Below are positions 1 to 8,978 of a stretch of DNA of 64,000 nt, in pieces; positions within the stretch are counted from its first letter, which is position 1; every line of letters starts with the position of its first letter. This stretch comes from Nonomuraea jabiensis. Lineage in GTDB: Bacteria; Actinomycetota; Actinomycetes; Streptosporangiales; Streptosporangiaceae. The position numbers were made by a program, and so were the translations under genes. The notes under the pieces are model-generated. The model made no database searches, was not told the DNA's origin, and saw only the letters and a program-made list of their open reading frames with translations. The DNA is taken from the NCBI RefSeq assembly GCF_014204795.1, contig NZ_JACHMB010000001.1, positions 1,426,001-1,490,000 on the forward strand, given 5' to 3'.

Positions 1-1
1 T

Positions 2-754
2 GAGCAGCGGCCCTTCGGCTATGAAGGGGCGGCCGCCGCCTGCACAGTGCTCGACCTGCTCACGCTGACGCGGGGCCGGCGCCTTCACGAGCTACTCACC
101 GGCCCCGCCCAGCATCATCGCCACGCCGCCTACGTCGGCGCCGGTCGCGGCTACGCGCTGCTGCGGCTGCGGCCCCTGTGGGGCGCGCGGCGCGCCCATC
201 CGCTGCTGCGCTGGCTGGCCGTGGACGGGTTCGGGTTCCAGTGGAGCCTGGCCAGGGCCGACCGCATGGTGGGCGAGCGCACGATGCCCGACCTGCTGAC
301 CAGGGCGCACTGCGCGGTGTTCGACCAGGGGCTGGGGCGGCTGCTCTGGTACCACGACAGCGCCTCGCCCGACGACGTCGCCGCCAGGATCGGTGGATAT
401 CCGGCGGGACGTCGGGGCGACCTGTGGAGCGGGATCGGGTTCGCGGCGACGTACACGGGCGGGGCCGACGCCGACGAGCTGTGGTGGCTGACCGAGCACG
501 CCGGGGCCGACGGGTTCCGCGCCCACCTGGCCCAGGGGTGCGCGTTCGCCGTCGCCGCCCGGCTGCGGTCGGGGACGCTGCCGGACCACACGGCGCAGGC
601 CGTGCCGATCCTGGCCGGGGCCGAACCCGAGGAGGCGGCCTCATGGACGGACCAGGCGCTCCTCGCGCTCGGGCACGAGGCGCACACGCACGAGGACTTC
701 CGGCGCTGGCAGTCCCAGAGCCGCCGGTCCTGGTCCCACCGCCACCGCTGCTGA
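2..754 (+). CDS. DUF1702 family protein, 3' part (5' end outside window)
   Basis: The frame is open from the first bases of the window, and the residues before the first possible GTG at 47 (RPFGYEGAAAACTVLDLLTL) already look like family sequence, so the gene starts upstream. Visible family-like blocks are YVGAGRGYALLRL, AVFDQGLGRLLWY, DLWSGIGFAATYTGG and HLAQGCAFAVAARL, which match my memory of actinobacterial DUF1702 proteins, sometimes seen near enediyne or polyketide loci. No catalytic motif is known to me. The C-terminus is Arg/Ser/His rich. Function unknown; no partner gene can be seen on the left. Confidence 0.75.
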   Translation, partial: EQRPFGYEGAAAACTVLDLLTLTRGRRLHELLTGPAQHHRHAAYVGAGRGYALLRLRPLWGARRAHPLLRWLAVDGFGFQWSLARADRMVGERTMPDLLTRAHCAVFDQGLGRLLWYHDSASPDDVAARIGGYPAGRRGDLWSGIGFAATYTGGADADELWWLTEHAGADGFRAHLAQGCAFAVAARLRSGTLPDHTAQAVPILAGAEPEEAASWTDQALLALGHEAHTHEDFRRWQSQSRRSWSHRHRC

Positions 755-770
755 CTCTTGCCCGGGCCCC

Positions 771-1934
<1,164 letters not shown>

Positions 1935-1938
<4 letters not shown>

Positions 1939-2126
1939 GAGTCAAGGTGGACGAGCTGGTCTGCGAGGCCAACGCCGTGTGCATGGGGCTCGCGCCGGAG
2001 GTGTTCGAGGTGGACGACGACGACCAGCTCCACATCCTGCTGCCAGAACCACCCCCCGAGATGCGGGACCGCGTCCGCCACGCCGTCCGGTCCTGCCCCA
2101 AAGCCGCCCTTTCCCTAGAGGAATAG
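1935..2126 (+). CDS. Ferredoxin, [3Fe-4S] type
   Basis: 63 residues beginning MRVKVDELVCEANAVCMGLA. The cysteine pattern C-x5-C followed by SCPKAAL near the C-terminus gives three cluster cysteines with Ala where a fourth ligand would sit, as in the [3Fe-4S] ferredoxins that feed P450s or oxidoreductases. A strong ribosome-binding site (caggagg) lies 6-12 bp before the ATG, inside the preceding gene. In mycobacteria a similar ferredoxin (FdxD) belongs to the KstR regulon, consistent with the operator upstream. The redox partner is not certain; no P450 is nearby. Confidence 0.88.
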
Positions 2127-2158
2127 CCCCGCTAGGCACCAGCCGGAGGAGGAACCCC

Positions 2159-3247
2159 ATGCGCGCCGCGATCCTGCACGCCGTAGGCAACGACAAGCTG
2201 GACATCCGCGACGACGTCACCCTGGCCCCCGTCGGGCCGGCGGACGTACGCGTACGGATCAAGGCGACGGGCGTCTGCCACTCGGACCTGTCGGCCATGA
2301 CCGGCGTACTGCCGCAGCCCGTGCCGCTGGTGCTCGGGCACGAGGGCGCGGGTGAGGTGGTCGAGGTGGGCGAGCACGTCACCTCGCTCAAGCCCGGCGA
2401 CCACGTGGTCATCAACTGGCGTCCCGGCTGCCAGGAGTGCGACCTGTGCCTGGGCGGCCAGCCGTACCTGTGCATCAAGTACGTGGTCGAGGCGTTCAGC
2501 AAGGGCAACTTCCGGTTCGGCGGCGACGGGGCGACGGCGTACGGGATGGCCGGGTGCGGCACCTGGGCCGAGGAGATCGTCGTGCCGTGGCAGGGCGCGA
2601 TCAAGATCGACGAGGACGTGTCGTGGGAGGCGGCGGCCCTGATCGGCTGCGGCATCACGACCGGCGTGGGCGCCGCGATCAACACCGCGAAGGTCCGCCC
2701 CGGCTCCACGGTCGCGGTCATCGGCTGCGGCGGCGTCGGCCTGTCGGTCATCCAGGGCGCCCGCCTCTCCGGCGCCCGCACGATCCTCGCGATCGACCCG
2801 CTGGAGTCCAAGCACGAGCTCGCCAAGAAGGTCGGCGCCACGCACGCCGTCACCCCGGAGCAGGTCCCCGACGCCCTGAACGAGCTCACCGCCGGCGCTG
2901 GCTTCGACTACGGCTTCGAGGTGGTCGGCAAGGCGGCCACGATCCAGAGCGCCTGGCAGATCACCCGGCAGGGCGGCGACGTCGTCGTGGTCGGGGCGGG
3001 CGCGGTGGACGACATGGTGTCGATCTCGGCGTTCAGCCTGCTGTTCGAGGGCAAGAACCTGCTGTCCAGCCTGTACGGGGAGGCGGACGTGCGCCACGCC
3101 TTCCCCTATTTCGCCAAGCTCCACAAGGCCGGCAAGCTGGACCTGGAGTCGATGATCAGCGCCCGCATCCGCCTGTCGGACCTGAACGACGCGGTGGCGG
3201 CGTTGCGGGGCGGCGAGGTCCTCCGCCAGATCGTCGTCATGGACTGA
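2159..3247 (+). CDS. Zinc-dependent alcohol dehydrogenase (class III / NDMA-type)
   Basis: 362 residues. The catalytic zinc block is ATGVCHSDLSAM (Cys near residue 38) and LVLGHEGAGEVVEVG; a structural zinc lobe follows, with Cys residues in PGCQECDLCLGGQPYLC. The Rossmann motif is VAVIGCGGVGLSVIQGA, and an acidic residue at the end of the next strand (ILAIDPLESK) indicates NAD preference. ATG 2159 follows ggaggagg at good spacing. It is the last gene of the three-gene operon and probably oxidises an alcohol intermediate of a lipid or sterol-like pathway; the substrate is inferred from context only. Confidence 0.9.
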   Translation: MRAAILHAVGNDKLDIRDDVTLAPVGPADVRVRIKATGVCHSDLSAMTGVLPQPVPLVLGHEGAGEVVEVGEHVTSLKPGDHVVINWRPGCQECDLCLGGQPYLCIKYVVEAFSKGNFRFGGDGATAYGMAGCGTWAEEIVVPWQGAIKIDEDVSWEAAALIGCGITTGVGAAINTAKVRPGSTVAVIGCGGVGLSVIQGARLSGARTILAIDPLESKHELAKKVGATHAVTPEQVPDALNELTAGAGFDYGFEVVGKAATIQSAWQITRQGGDVVVVGAGAVDDMVSISAFSLLFEGKNLLSSLYGEADVRHAFPYFAKLHKAGKLDLESMISARIRLSDLNDAVAALRGGEVLRQIVVMD

Positions 3248-3362
3248 CTCCGTTCGGAGTGAGAGGGGCCGCGGCGGCAAGGCGCCTGAACGCGCATCGC
3301 CGCGGCCGCCAGCCACCCGCGCCACACCTGGAGCTCACAGGTCCGCCTGCGCGCCCGCGTTC

Positions 3363-3995
3363 TCACAGGACTCCCGGAGGCTCCTCGAAGTCCGGATGGC
3401 AAGAGACAAGGAAGGCGAGCGCAGCGGTGGCGTCCTTGGTCCGGCAGAAATCGACCATTGTGACGTTGAACTCCGCTCGCCGGAGCGCCGGAACGCTGAT
3501 GGCATCAATTCCATGCGACATCAGGTGGCCGTTCATCATGGTCCGGCCGGTACGCTTGTTGCCATCGAAATAGAATTGCTGCAGGGCGGCGAATAGAAAA
3601 TAGACGAGTGCCTGCTCGAACGGAGATGATATCTCGGCTTTGATAGCCGCCACTCCGTCGGAGAATATACGGTGCAGGTTCTCGCCACCAGGCTCCGTGG
3701 CAGGCGGCATATATCGACCGTGCTCCCCTAGGCTGACACCCGGGGTGAGGGTCAGCGAGCCCTCTCCTTTGAAGTGCCCTACCTCCAGGGCCTCGCCTTC
3801 GGCGATCAGATGATGGAAATGATCCGACGTGGGCTTGTCCAGCTTGAAGTGCTGCGACTTCACCACTTTGACCAGCTCTCTGGCCGACTCGGCGAGGTTC
3901 AGCACCTGACGCTCGTCGGTGACCTTCCGCCCTCCCACTGTGATGCCGTCCATCAGGGTCTGCACTTCCGGATAGGTAAAGGGATTGCCAGCCAT
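3363..3995 (-). CDS. Fic-fold protein with Gln in place of the catalytic His
   Basis: 210 residues. The C-terminal half has the Fic core, but the motif reads LQQFYFDGNKRTGR: the phosphate-anchor DGNKR...GR is intact while the position of the AMPylation His (HxFx[D/E]GN[K/G]R) is Gln. The flap region EVGHFKGEG and SLGEHGRYMPPATEP precede it. Base composition is visibly less GC-rich than in the neighbours, suggesting transfer. No antitoxin partner is seen on either side. Fic enzymes transfer AMP or phosphate groups to proteins; without the His, classical transfer is doubtful, although I recall a Fic subgroup with this Gln motif. Confidence 0.82.
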   Translation of the reverse strand: MAGNPFTYPEVQTLMDGITVGGRKVTDERQVLNLAESARELVKVVKSQHFKLDKPTSDHFHHLIAEGEALEVGHFKGEGSLTLTPGVSLGEHGRYMPPATEPGGENLHRIFSDGVAAIKAEISSPFEQALVYFLFAALQQFYFDGNKRTGRTMMNGHLMSHGIDAISVPALRRAEFNVTMVDFCRTKDATAALAFLVSCHPDFEEPPGVL

Positions 3996-4341
3996 GCGGG
4001 TGGCGACGGCCTAGCCCGCAGCCCCAGAGCACCAGAGCCACCTGGAACTCCTGCAGTCGGCCTCCCTCAGAGGCGTCTACCCATGTCCGAGCGGACCCGT
4101 CGAGCGGATGCGCATCAGAGACGCCTCCGGTGTGACTCGATAGCGGCGACCGCCAGGGCTCAGCGCGCCGTCGGCGACCAAAAGCCCCAATCGTCAGCAT
4201 CACCACAGGTCTGGATAACACAGCCTAATTGGCGCTTGATCTGAAGTGCACTGAAAGTGCTGTTCAATCAGGGGTGCGGGCACGGCCGAACTTGCTGTCG
4301 CGGGGGCGTGGCTACGCATCGGCCCTCCGCGGGAAGCTGGG

Positions 4342-4420
4342 CTTATCCTTACACGCTGCCATCTGCGATGAAAGGATAAGCCTTATCCTTTCATCGCGGC
4401 GGCGTTGGTGAAAGGATAAG
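4342..4420. repeat. Nested inverted repeats of CTTATCCTT half-sites
   Basis: A 15-bp arm (CGATGAAAGGATAAG, 4366-4380) and its exact reverse complement (4382-4396) are separated by one base. An outer pair, CTTATCCTTACAC (4342-4354) and GTGAAAGGATAAG (4408-4420), is inverted with one mismatch. Four half-sites in about 80 bp could be an operator array, a protein-binding site of a mobile element, or a cruciform. No gene start is close on the right; the nearest coding ends are the starts of the Fic gene (minus) and the end of the isomerase. Confidence 0.7.
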
Positions 4421-4587
4421 CGGCCTCCCCACACGACATCTGGCGTCAGCGCGACGAGGAAGAAGCCTCCCTCTCGAGGTGAGCCCTTTCGCCTCGTCGA
4501 TGGCTGCAAGTTGCGACGGTCAATCAAGGAACCACTTCGCCCTCGGCCGACGCCGGGGTGCGCGAGGGGCGGGAGCCCCTCGCCTCG

Positions 4588-4735
4588 GGGTGGGCTCCAG
4601 CAGGCCAAGCCGGTAACCAGGCAACGGGTGGGCGCCGGCGAGCGAAGCGAGCAGGGGGGGTCGAAGGGGGCGTGAGCCCCCTGGGAGGCGCTGGCTGGAA
4701 TCCCCAGGCGCGCAGCGCCCCCCTTGTGGAAGGCC
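4588..4735 (-). repeat. Dispersed intergenic repeat, uninterrupted copy
   Basis: Read on the minus strand this stretch matches, with small indels, 32288-32355 joined to 33929-34015 on the plus strand. Shared blocks include GGCCTTCCAC, TTCCAGCCAGCGCCTCCCA, GGTTACCGGCTTGGCCTGCT and GGAGCCCACCC. It contains small palindromes such as CTCGCTTCGCTCGCC. Both copies lie directly behind a coding region, as expected for an extragenic repeat family. The copy here lacks the IS that interrupts the other copy. Confidence 0.75.
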
Positions 4736-4741
4736 TTGCTG

Positions 4742-5743
4742 TTACGTCGTGGAGAAGGCCGCGTCGAAGGCGGTGGCCGGTGGGGTGATGGAGTTGAGGT
4801 TGCGGATGTAGGCGAGCGCCTCCCTGGCCCCATCCAGCCGGTCCATCCCCGCGTCCTCCCACTCGATCGAAATGGGCCCGTCGTACCCGATCGAGTTCAG
4901 CGCCCGGAAGCAGTCCTCCCACGGCACGTCGCCCCGCCCCGTCGAGACGAAGTCCCAGCCGCGGCGCATGTCGGCCCACGGCAGGTGCGAGGACAGGCGG
5001 CCCTTGCGGCCGTCGCCCACGCGCATGCGCGTGTCCTTGCAGTCGACGTGGTAGATCCGGTCCTTGAAGTCCAGGATGAACCCGACCGGGTCCAGGTCCT
5101 GCCAGACCATGTGGGACGGGTCCCAGTTCAGGCCGAAGGCGGGGCGGTGGCCGATCGCCTCCAGGGTGCGCACGGTGGTGTAGTAGTCGTACGCGATCTC
5201 GCTCGGGTGGACCTCGTGCGCGAAGCGCACCCCGACCTCGTCGAAGACGTCGAGGATCGGGTTCCAGCGGTCGGCGAAGTCCTGGTAGCCGGCCTCCACC
5301 ATCGACGCCGGCACCGGCGGGAACATGGCGACCGTGTGCCAGATCGACGACCCGGTGAAGCCGACCACCGTGTTCACGCCCAGCAGGGCGGCCGCGCGGG
5401 CGGTGTTCTTCATGTCCTCCGCCGCCGCTTGGCGTACCGACTCGGGGTCGCCGGAGCCCCAGATGCGGGCGGGGAGGATGGACTTGTGGCGCTCGTCGAT
5501 GAGGTCGCACACCGCCTGGCCGACGAGGTGGTTGGAGATGGTCCAGACCTTGAGGCCGTGCTTTTCGAGCTGGGCTTGCTTCTGCTCCACGTACGACGGG
5601 TCCGCCACGGCCTGGGCCACGTCGAAGTGGTCGCCCGAGCAGGCGATCTCCAGGCCGTCGTAGCCCCATTCGGCGGCCAGCCTGCACACCTCCTCGAACG
5701 GCAGGTCGGCCCACTGCCCCGTGAACAGGGTGACAGGTCGCAT
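4742..5743 (-). CDS. Sugar phosphate isomerase/epimerase (xylose isomerase-like TIM barrel)
   Basis: 333 residues. AP-endonuclease-2/IolE-like barrel motifs: [16 protein letters not shown] near residue 30, [13 protein letters not shown] around 185, [20 protein letters not shown] and SIEWEDAG at the C-terminus, which supply the usual Glu/Asp/His metal ligands. It is the last gene of the minus-strand sugar operon, 3 bp after the Gfo/Idh gene, so it probably epimerises or isomerises the keto-sugar that the dehydrogenase produces. The precise substrate is not readable. Confidence 0.88.
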   Translation of the reverse strand: MRPVTLFTGQWADLPFEEVCRLAAEWGYDGLEIACSGDHFDVAQAVADPSYVEQKQAQLEKHGLKVWTISNHLVGQAVCDLIDERHKSILPARIWGSGDPESVRQAAAEDMKNTARAAALLGVNTVVGFTGSSIWHTVAMFPPVPASMVEAGYQDFADRWNPILDVFDEVGVRFAHEVHPSEIAYDYYTTVRTLEAIGHRPAFGLNWDPSHMVWQDLDPVGFILDFKDRIYHVDCKDTRMRVGDGRKGRLSSHLPWADMRRGWDFVSTGRGDVPWEDCFRALNSIGYDGPISIEWEDAGMDRLDGAREALAYIRNLNSITPPATAFDAAFSTT

Positions 5744-5746
5744 GTG

Positions 5747-6904
5747 TCAGTCCTCCACGTTCATGTAGCGGCTGCCCTCAGCCGCGCTCCGCTCGACCGC
5801 CTCCAGCACCCGCTGCACCCGCAGCCCGTCGGCGAACGACGGCGAGGGGTCGGCTCCGGTGGCGATCGCCTCAAGGAAGTCGTTGATCTCGTGGGTGAAG
5901 GTGTGCTCGTAGCCGAGCCCGTGCCCGGGCGGCCACCAGGCGCCCACGTAGGGGTGGTCGGGTTCGGTGACGAGGATCCGCTCGAAGCCGCCGCCTCCGG
6001 AGCTGAACCACAGCTCGTTCATGGCCTCGAAGTCGAACGCCAGGCTGCCGAGCGAGCCGTTGATCTCGATGCGCATCGCGTTCTTGCGGCCGTAGGCGAA
6101 GCGGGTGGCCTCGAACGAGGCCAGCCCTCCGCCCGAGAGCCGGCCGATGAACAGGGCCGCGTCGTCCACGGTCACCGGGCCCATCTCGCCGGTGCCGGTG
6201 GCCGCCAGGCCGGCCGACGCCGCGGCGACGGGGCGTTCCTTGATGAACGTCTCCGTCAGCGCGGAGACGCCCACCAGCCGCTGCCCGGTGATGAACTGGG
6301 CCGCGTCCACGATGTGCGAGCCGATGTCGCCCAGCGCGCCCGCGCCCGCCTTGTCCTTCTGCAGCCGCCAGACCAGCGGGAACTCCGGGTCGACGATCCA
6401 GTCCTGCAGGTACGCGGCGCGTACGTGCCTGACCTCGCCGATCCGTCCCTCCTCGACGTACCGGCGGGCGAGCGCGATCGCGGGCACCCGCCGGTAGTTG
6501 AAGGCCACCATGCTCTTGACCGAGGACGGCGCCGCCTGCGCGGCCCGGACCATGGCCTCGGCCTCTTCGACGGTGTTGGCGAGCGGTTTCTCGCAGATCA
6601 CGTGCTTGCCCGCCTGCAGCGCGGCGACGGCGATCTCGGCGTGCGAGTCACCGGGCGTGCAGATGTCGACGATCTGCACGTCGTCGCGCCTGATCAGCTC
6701 TCTCCAGTCCGTCTCGACGTCGGCCCAGCCGAGCTGTGCGGCGGCCGCCTCGGTGCTCTCCTTCGACCTGCCGCCGAGCACCGCCATGCGAGGCACCAAA
6801 GGCAGGTCGAAGAAGGCCGAGACGCTGCGCCAGGCCTGGGAGTGGACTCGGCCCATAAAGGCGTAGCCGATCATGCCCACGCCGATGGTGGTCTTGTCTG
6901 ACAT
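5747..6904 (-). CDS. Gfo/Idh/MocA family oxidoreductase
   Basis: 385 residues. N-terminal Rossmann motif VGMIGYAFMGRVHSQAW, followed by the family signature HVICEKPLANTVEEAEAMV with the catalytic Lys in EKP. The C-terminal alpha/beta domain has DIGSHIVDAAQFITG with the conserved His. It should oxidise or reduce a sugar or cyclitol with NAD(P). It is co-transcribed with a downstream isomerase and an upstream binding protein, giving a transport-to-catabolism operon. Family certain, substrate unknown. Confidence 0.92.
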   Translation of the reverse strand: MSDKTTIGVGMIGYAFMGRVHSQAWRSVSAFFDLPLVPRMAVLGGRSKESTEAAAAQLGWADVETDWRELIRRDDVQIVDICTPGDSHAEIAVAALQAGKHVICEKPLANTVEEAEAMVRAAQAAPSSVKSMVAFNYRRVPAIALARRYVEEGRIGEVRHVRAAYLQDWIVDPEFPLVWRLQKDKAGAGALGDIGSHIVDAAQFITGQRLVGVSALTETFIKERPVAAASAGLAATGTGEMGPVTVDDAALFIGRLSGGGLASFEATRFAYGRKNAMRIEINGSLGSLAFDFEAMNELWFSSGGGGFERILVTEPDHPYVGAWWPPGHGLGYEHTFTHEINDFLEAIATGADPSPSFADGLRVQRVLEAVERSAAEGSRYMNVED

Positions 6905-6915
6905 GCAACCCCCGA

Positions 6916-7962
6916 TCAGGATTCGAAGCCGAGCGCCAGGTACTTCTCGACGTTGTCCTTGGTAATGGTCTCGGATGCGAGCGTGATGGACTGCGGAACC
7001 TGGTTCTCCACCAGATCAGTCATGCCCTTCCCCTGCGCGATCAGACGTGCGAGTTTGATCGCCGAGGAGGCCATCGTGGGGCTGTAGGTGACCGTGGCCT
7101 TCAGCACCGACGTACCGGACTGGATCTCCTTCATCGCGTTCAGCGAGCCGGCGCCGCCGACCATGATGAACTCGTTCCGGTTGGCTTCCTTGATCGCGGC
7201 CAGCACGCCGATGCCCTGGTCGTCGTCGTGGTTCCACATGGCGTCGATCTTCTTGTGCGCCTGGAGCAGCGACGTGGCCACCTGGTTGCCGGTCTCGACC
7301 GTGAACTTGGCGTCCTGCTTGGCCGTGACGCTGAACCCGTACGTCTTCAGCGCGTCGGCGAAGCCCTTGCTGCGGTCCTGCGTCAGCGGCAGCGTGGCGA
7401 TGCCCTGGATCTCGACGATGACGGGGTTGGCGACGCCCTTGTCCTTGAGCTGCTTGCCGATGAAGTGCCCGGCCGCGACGCCCATGCCGTAGTTGTCGCC
7501 GCCGATCCACGTGCGGTAGGCCAGCTTGTCGGGGAAGACGCGGTCGAGGTTGATGACCGGGATCCCCGCCTGGGTCGCCTGCAGCGCGACCTGGTTCAGC
7601 TGCTGGCCGTCGTTGGGCAGGATGACCAGCGCGCTCACCTTGGCCGCGATGAGCGACTCGACCGCGGAGATCTGCTGGTTGATGTCGTTCGTGGGCTCGA
7701 CGGGCTTGAAGTCGACGTCGGAGTACTGCTTGGCGGCACTCTCGGCGTTCTTGGCGATGGCCGCGATCCAGCCGTGGTCGGCGGCGGGCGCCGAGAACCC
7801 GATCGTGACCTTGTCGCCCGGCTGGTCGTTGCCGCTGGCCGCGGGGGCGGGCGCGGGGGCCGAGCTGCTGGGCGCGGCCGCGGGCTGGTTGCTGGTGCAG
7901 CCGGTCGCTAAGAGTACGGCTCCGCCGACCAGGAATCCCCTGCGCGCGACGTTCTCACTCAT
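6916..7962 (-). CDS. Sugar ABC transporter substrate-binding lipoprotein
   Basis: 348 residues. The N-terminus SENVARRGFLVGGAVLLATGC combines a twin-arginine-like RRxFL motif with a lipobox ending at Cys near residue 22, so export by Tat followed by lipidation is plausible. A Pro/Ala/Ser linker leads into a type-1 periplasmic-binding fold (KVTIGFSAPAADHGWIAAI, ISAVESLIAAKVSALVILP, NHDDDQGIGVLAAI). ATG 7962 overlaps the permease stop by 4 bp, fixing the start. It binds a sugar outside the cell for the RbsA/RbsC-like permease next to it. Confidence 0.92.
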   Translation of the reverse strand: MSENVARRGFLVGGAVLLATGCTSNQPAAAPSSSAPAPAPAASGNDQPGDKVTIGFSAPAADHGWIAAIAKNAESAAKQYSDVDFKPVEPTNDINQQISAVESLIAAKVSALVILPNDGQQLNQVALQATQAGIPVINLDRVFPDKLAYRTWIGGDNYGMGVAAGHFIGKQLKDKGVANPVIVEIQGIATLPLTQDRSKGFADALKTYGFSVTAKQDAKFTVETGNQVATSLLQAHKKIDAMWNHDDDQGIGVLAAIKEANRNEFIMVGGAGSLNAMKEIQSGTSVLKATVTYSPTMASSAIKLARLIAQGKGMTDLVENQVPQSITLASETITKDNVEKYLALGFES

Positions 7963-8978
7963 GGTGCTCTCTCCTTCAAGTTCCGCCGCTGGAGAAGGAC
8001 CGCGACGACGATGATCAGGCCCTTCGCGATCAGCTGGTCGCTGGTGTTGAGGCCGTTGAGAATGAAGAGGTTCGTGATGAGGGTGAAGATCAGCAGGCCC
8101 AGGATGGAGCCCACGATCGTGCCCCGGCCCCCGGTGAGCAGCGTCCCGCCGATGATCACCGCGGCGATGGCGTCGAGCTCGTACAGGTCGCCGTGGGTGG
8201 ACGAGCCCGTCGTCGTACGCGCCATGATGAGGATCGCGGCGATGCCGCAGCAGAGCCCCGACAGGGCGTAGAGCAGCATCGTGTGCCTGCGCACGTCGAT
8301 CCCGGCGAGCCTGGCCGCCTCGGGGTTGCCCCCGACCGCGTACGTCCGCCGCCCGAACGTCGTGCGGTTGAGCACGATCCACCCGAGCACCACGACCAGG
8401 GCGAAGATGTAGACCAGCAGCGGGATGCCGAGCAGGCGCGTGGTCGACAGGTCCACGATGGCGGAGTTGTCGGACTGGATGAGCTGCGTCTTGCGGTCGG
8501 ACATGCGCTGCGCCAGCCCTCGGGCGGCGACCAGCATGGCCAGCGTCGCGATGAACGGCACCAGTCGCCCGTAGGCGATGAGTAACCCGTTGACCAGCCC
8601 CGCCCCGGTGCCGACGAGGATGGCGCAGATCGCCATCACCACCGGCCCGTACGACTGCGTGGCCAGCGTCGTGGCCCAGACCGAGGCCAGCGCCATCACC
8701 GCGCCGACCGACAGGTCGATGCCGCCGCCGATGATCACGAACGTGGCCCCGACCGTGATCACGCCGATCGTGGCGGCCAGTGAGAGGATGCTGACGAGGT
8801 TAGAGGTGGTGGCGAAGTTCTCGGGCCTGGTGACCAGGCCGACGACGATCAGCAGCGCCAGGGCCGCCAGCAGCCCTAGATGTCGCATTTCTCCGAAACT
8901 GGCGCGGAAGCCGCCGCCCGGCGACGGGGGCGACCCCACTCCCGCGAGCGGCCGGTCCGTTGTGGGCTCGCTCATCAC
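7959..8978 (-). CDS. Sugar ABC transporter permease (RbsC/XylH type)
   Basis: 339 residues, strongly hydrophobic with roughly nine to ten membrane segments after a Pro/Gly-rich cytoplasmic N-terminus. The typical loop FGRRTYAVGGNPEAARLAGIDV lies around residue 225 and contacts the ATPase. GATFVIIGGGIDLSVGAVMAL near residue 80 is the signature of ribose/xylose-type permeases. Starts and stops overlap with both neighbours, so the transporter genes are translated as one unit. Confidence 0.93.
   Translation of the reverse strand: MMSEPTTDRPLAGVGSPPSPGGGFRASFGEMRHLGLLAALALLIVVGLVTRPENFATTSNLVSILSLAATIGVITVGATFVIIGGGIDLSVGAVMALASVWATTLATQSYGPVVMAICAILVGTGAGLVNGLLIAYGRLVPFIATLAMLVAARGLAQRMSDRKTQLIQSDNSAIVDLSTTRLLGIPLLVYIFALVVVLGWIVLNRTTFGRRTYAVGGNPEAARLAGIDVRRHTMLLYALSGLCCGIAAILIMARTTTGSSTHGDLYELDAIAAVIIGGTLLTGGRGTIVGSILGLLIFTLITNLFILNGLNTSDQLIAKGLIIVVAVLLQRRNLKERAP

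Larger units (their letters stand above)
3996..4741. other. Gene-free stretch of 746 bp with palindromes and a dispersed repeat
   Basis: No convincing coding sequence is present on either strand; the open frames here are low-complexity by-products of the GC-rich repeat. The interval carries a nested palindrome cluster around 4342-4420 and a copy of a dispersed intergenic repeat at about 4588-4735, which ends just beyond the stop of the isomerase gene. Confidence 0.6.

Noticed and set aside
4724..6901. 725-residue open frame on the plus strand opposite the isomerase and dehydrogenase genes
   Set aside because: It is antisense to two clear enzymes, rich in Arg/Val/Asp/His by base composition and has no domain.
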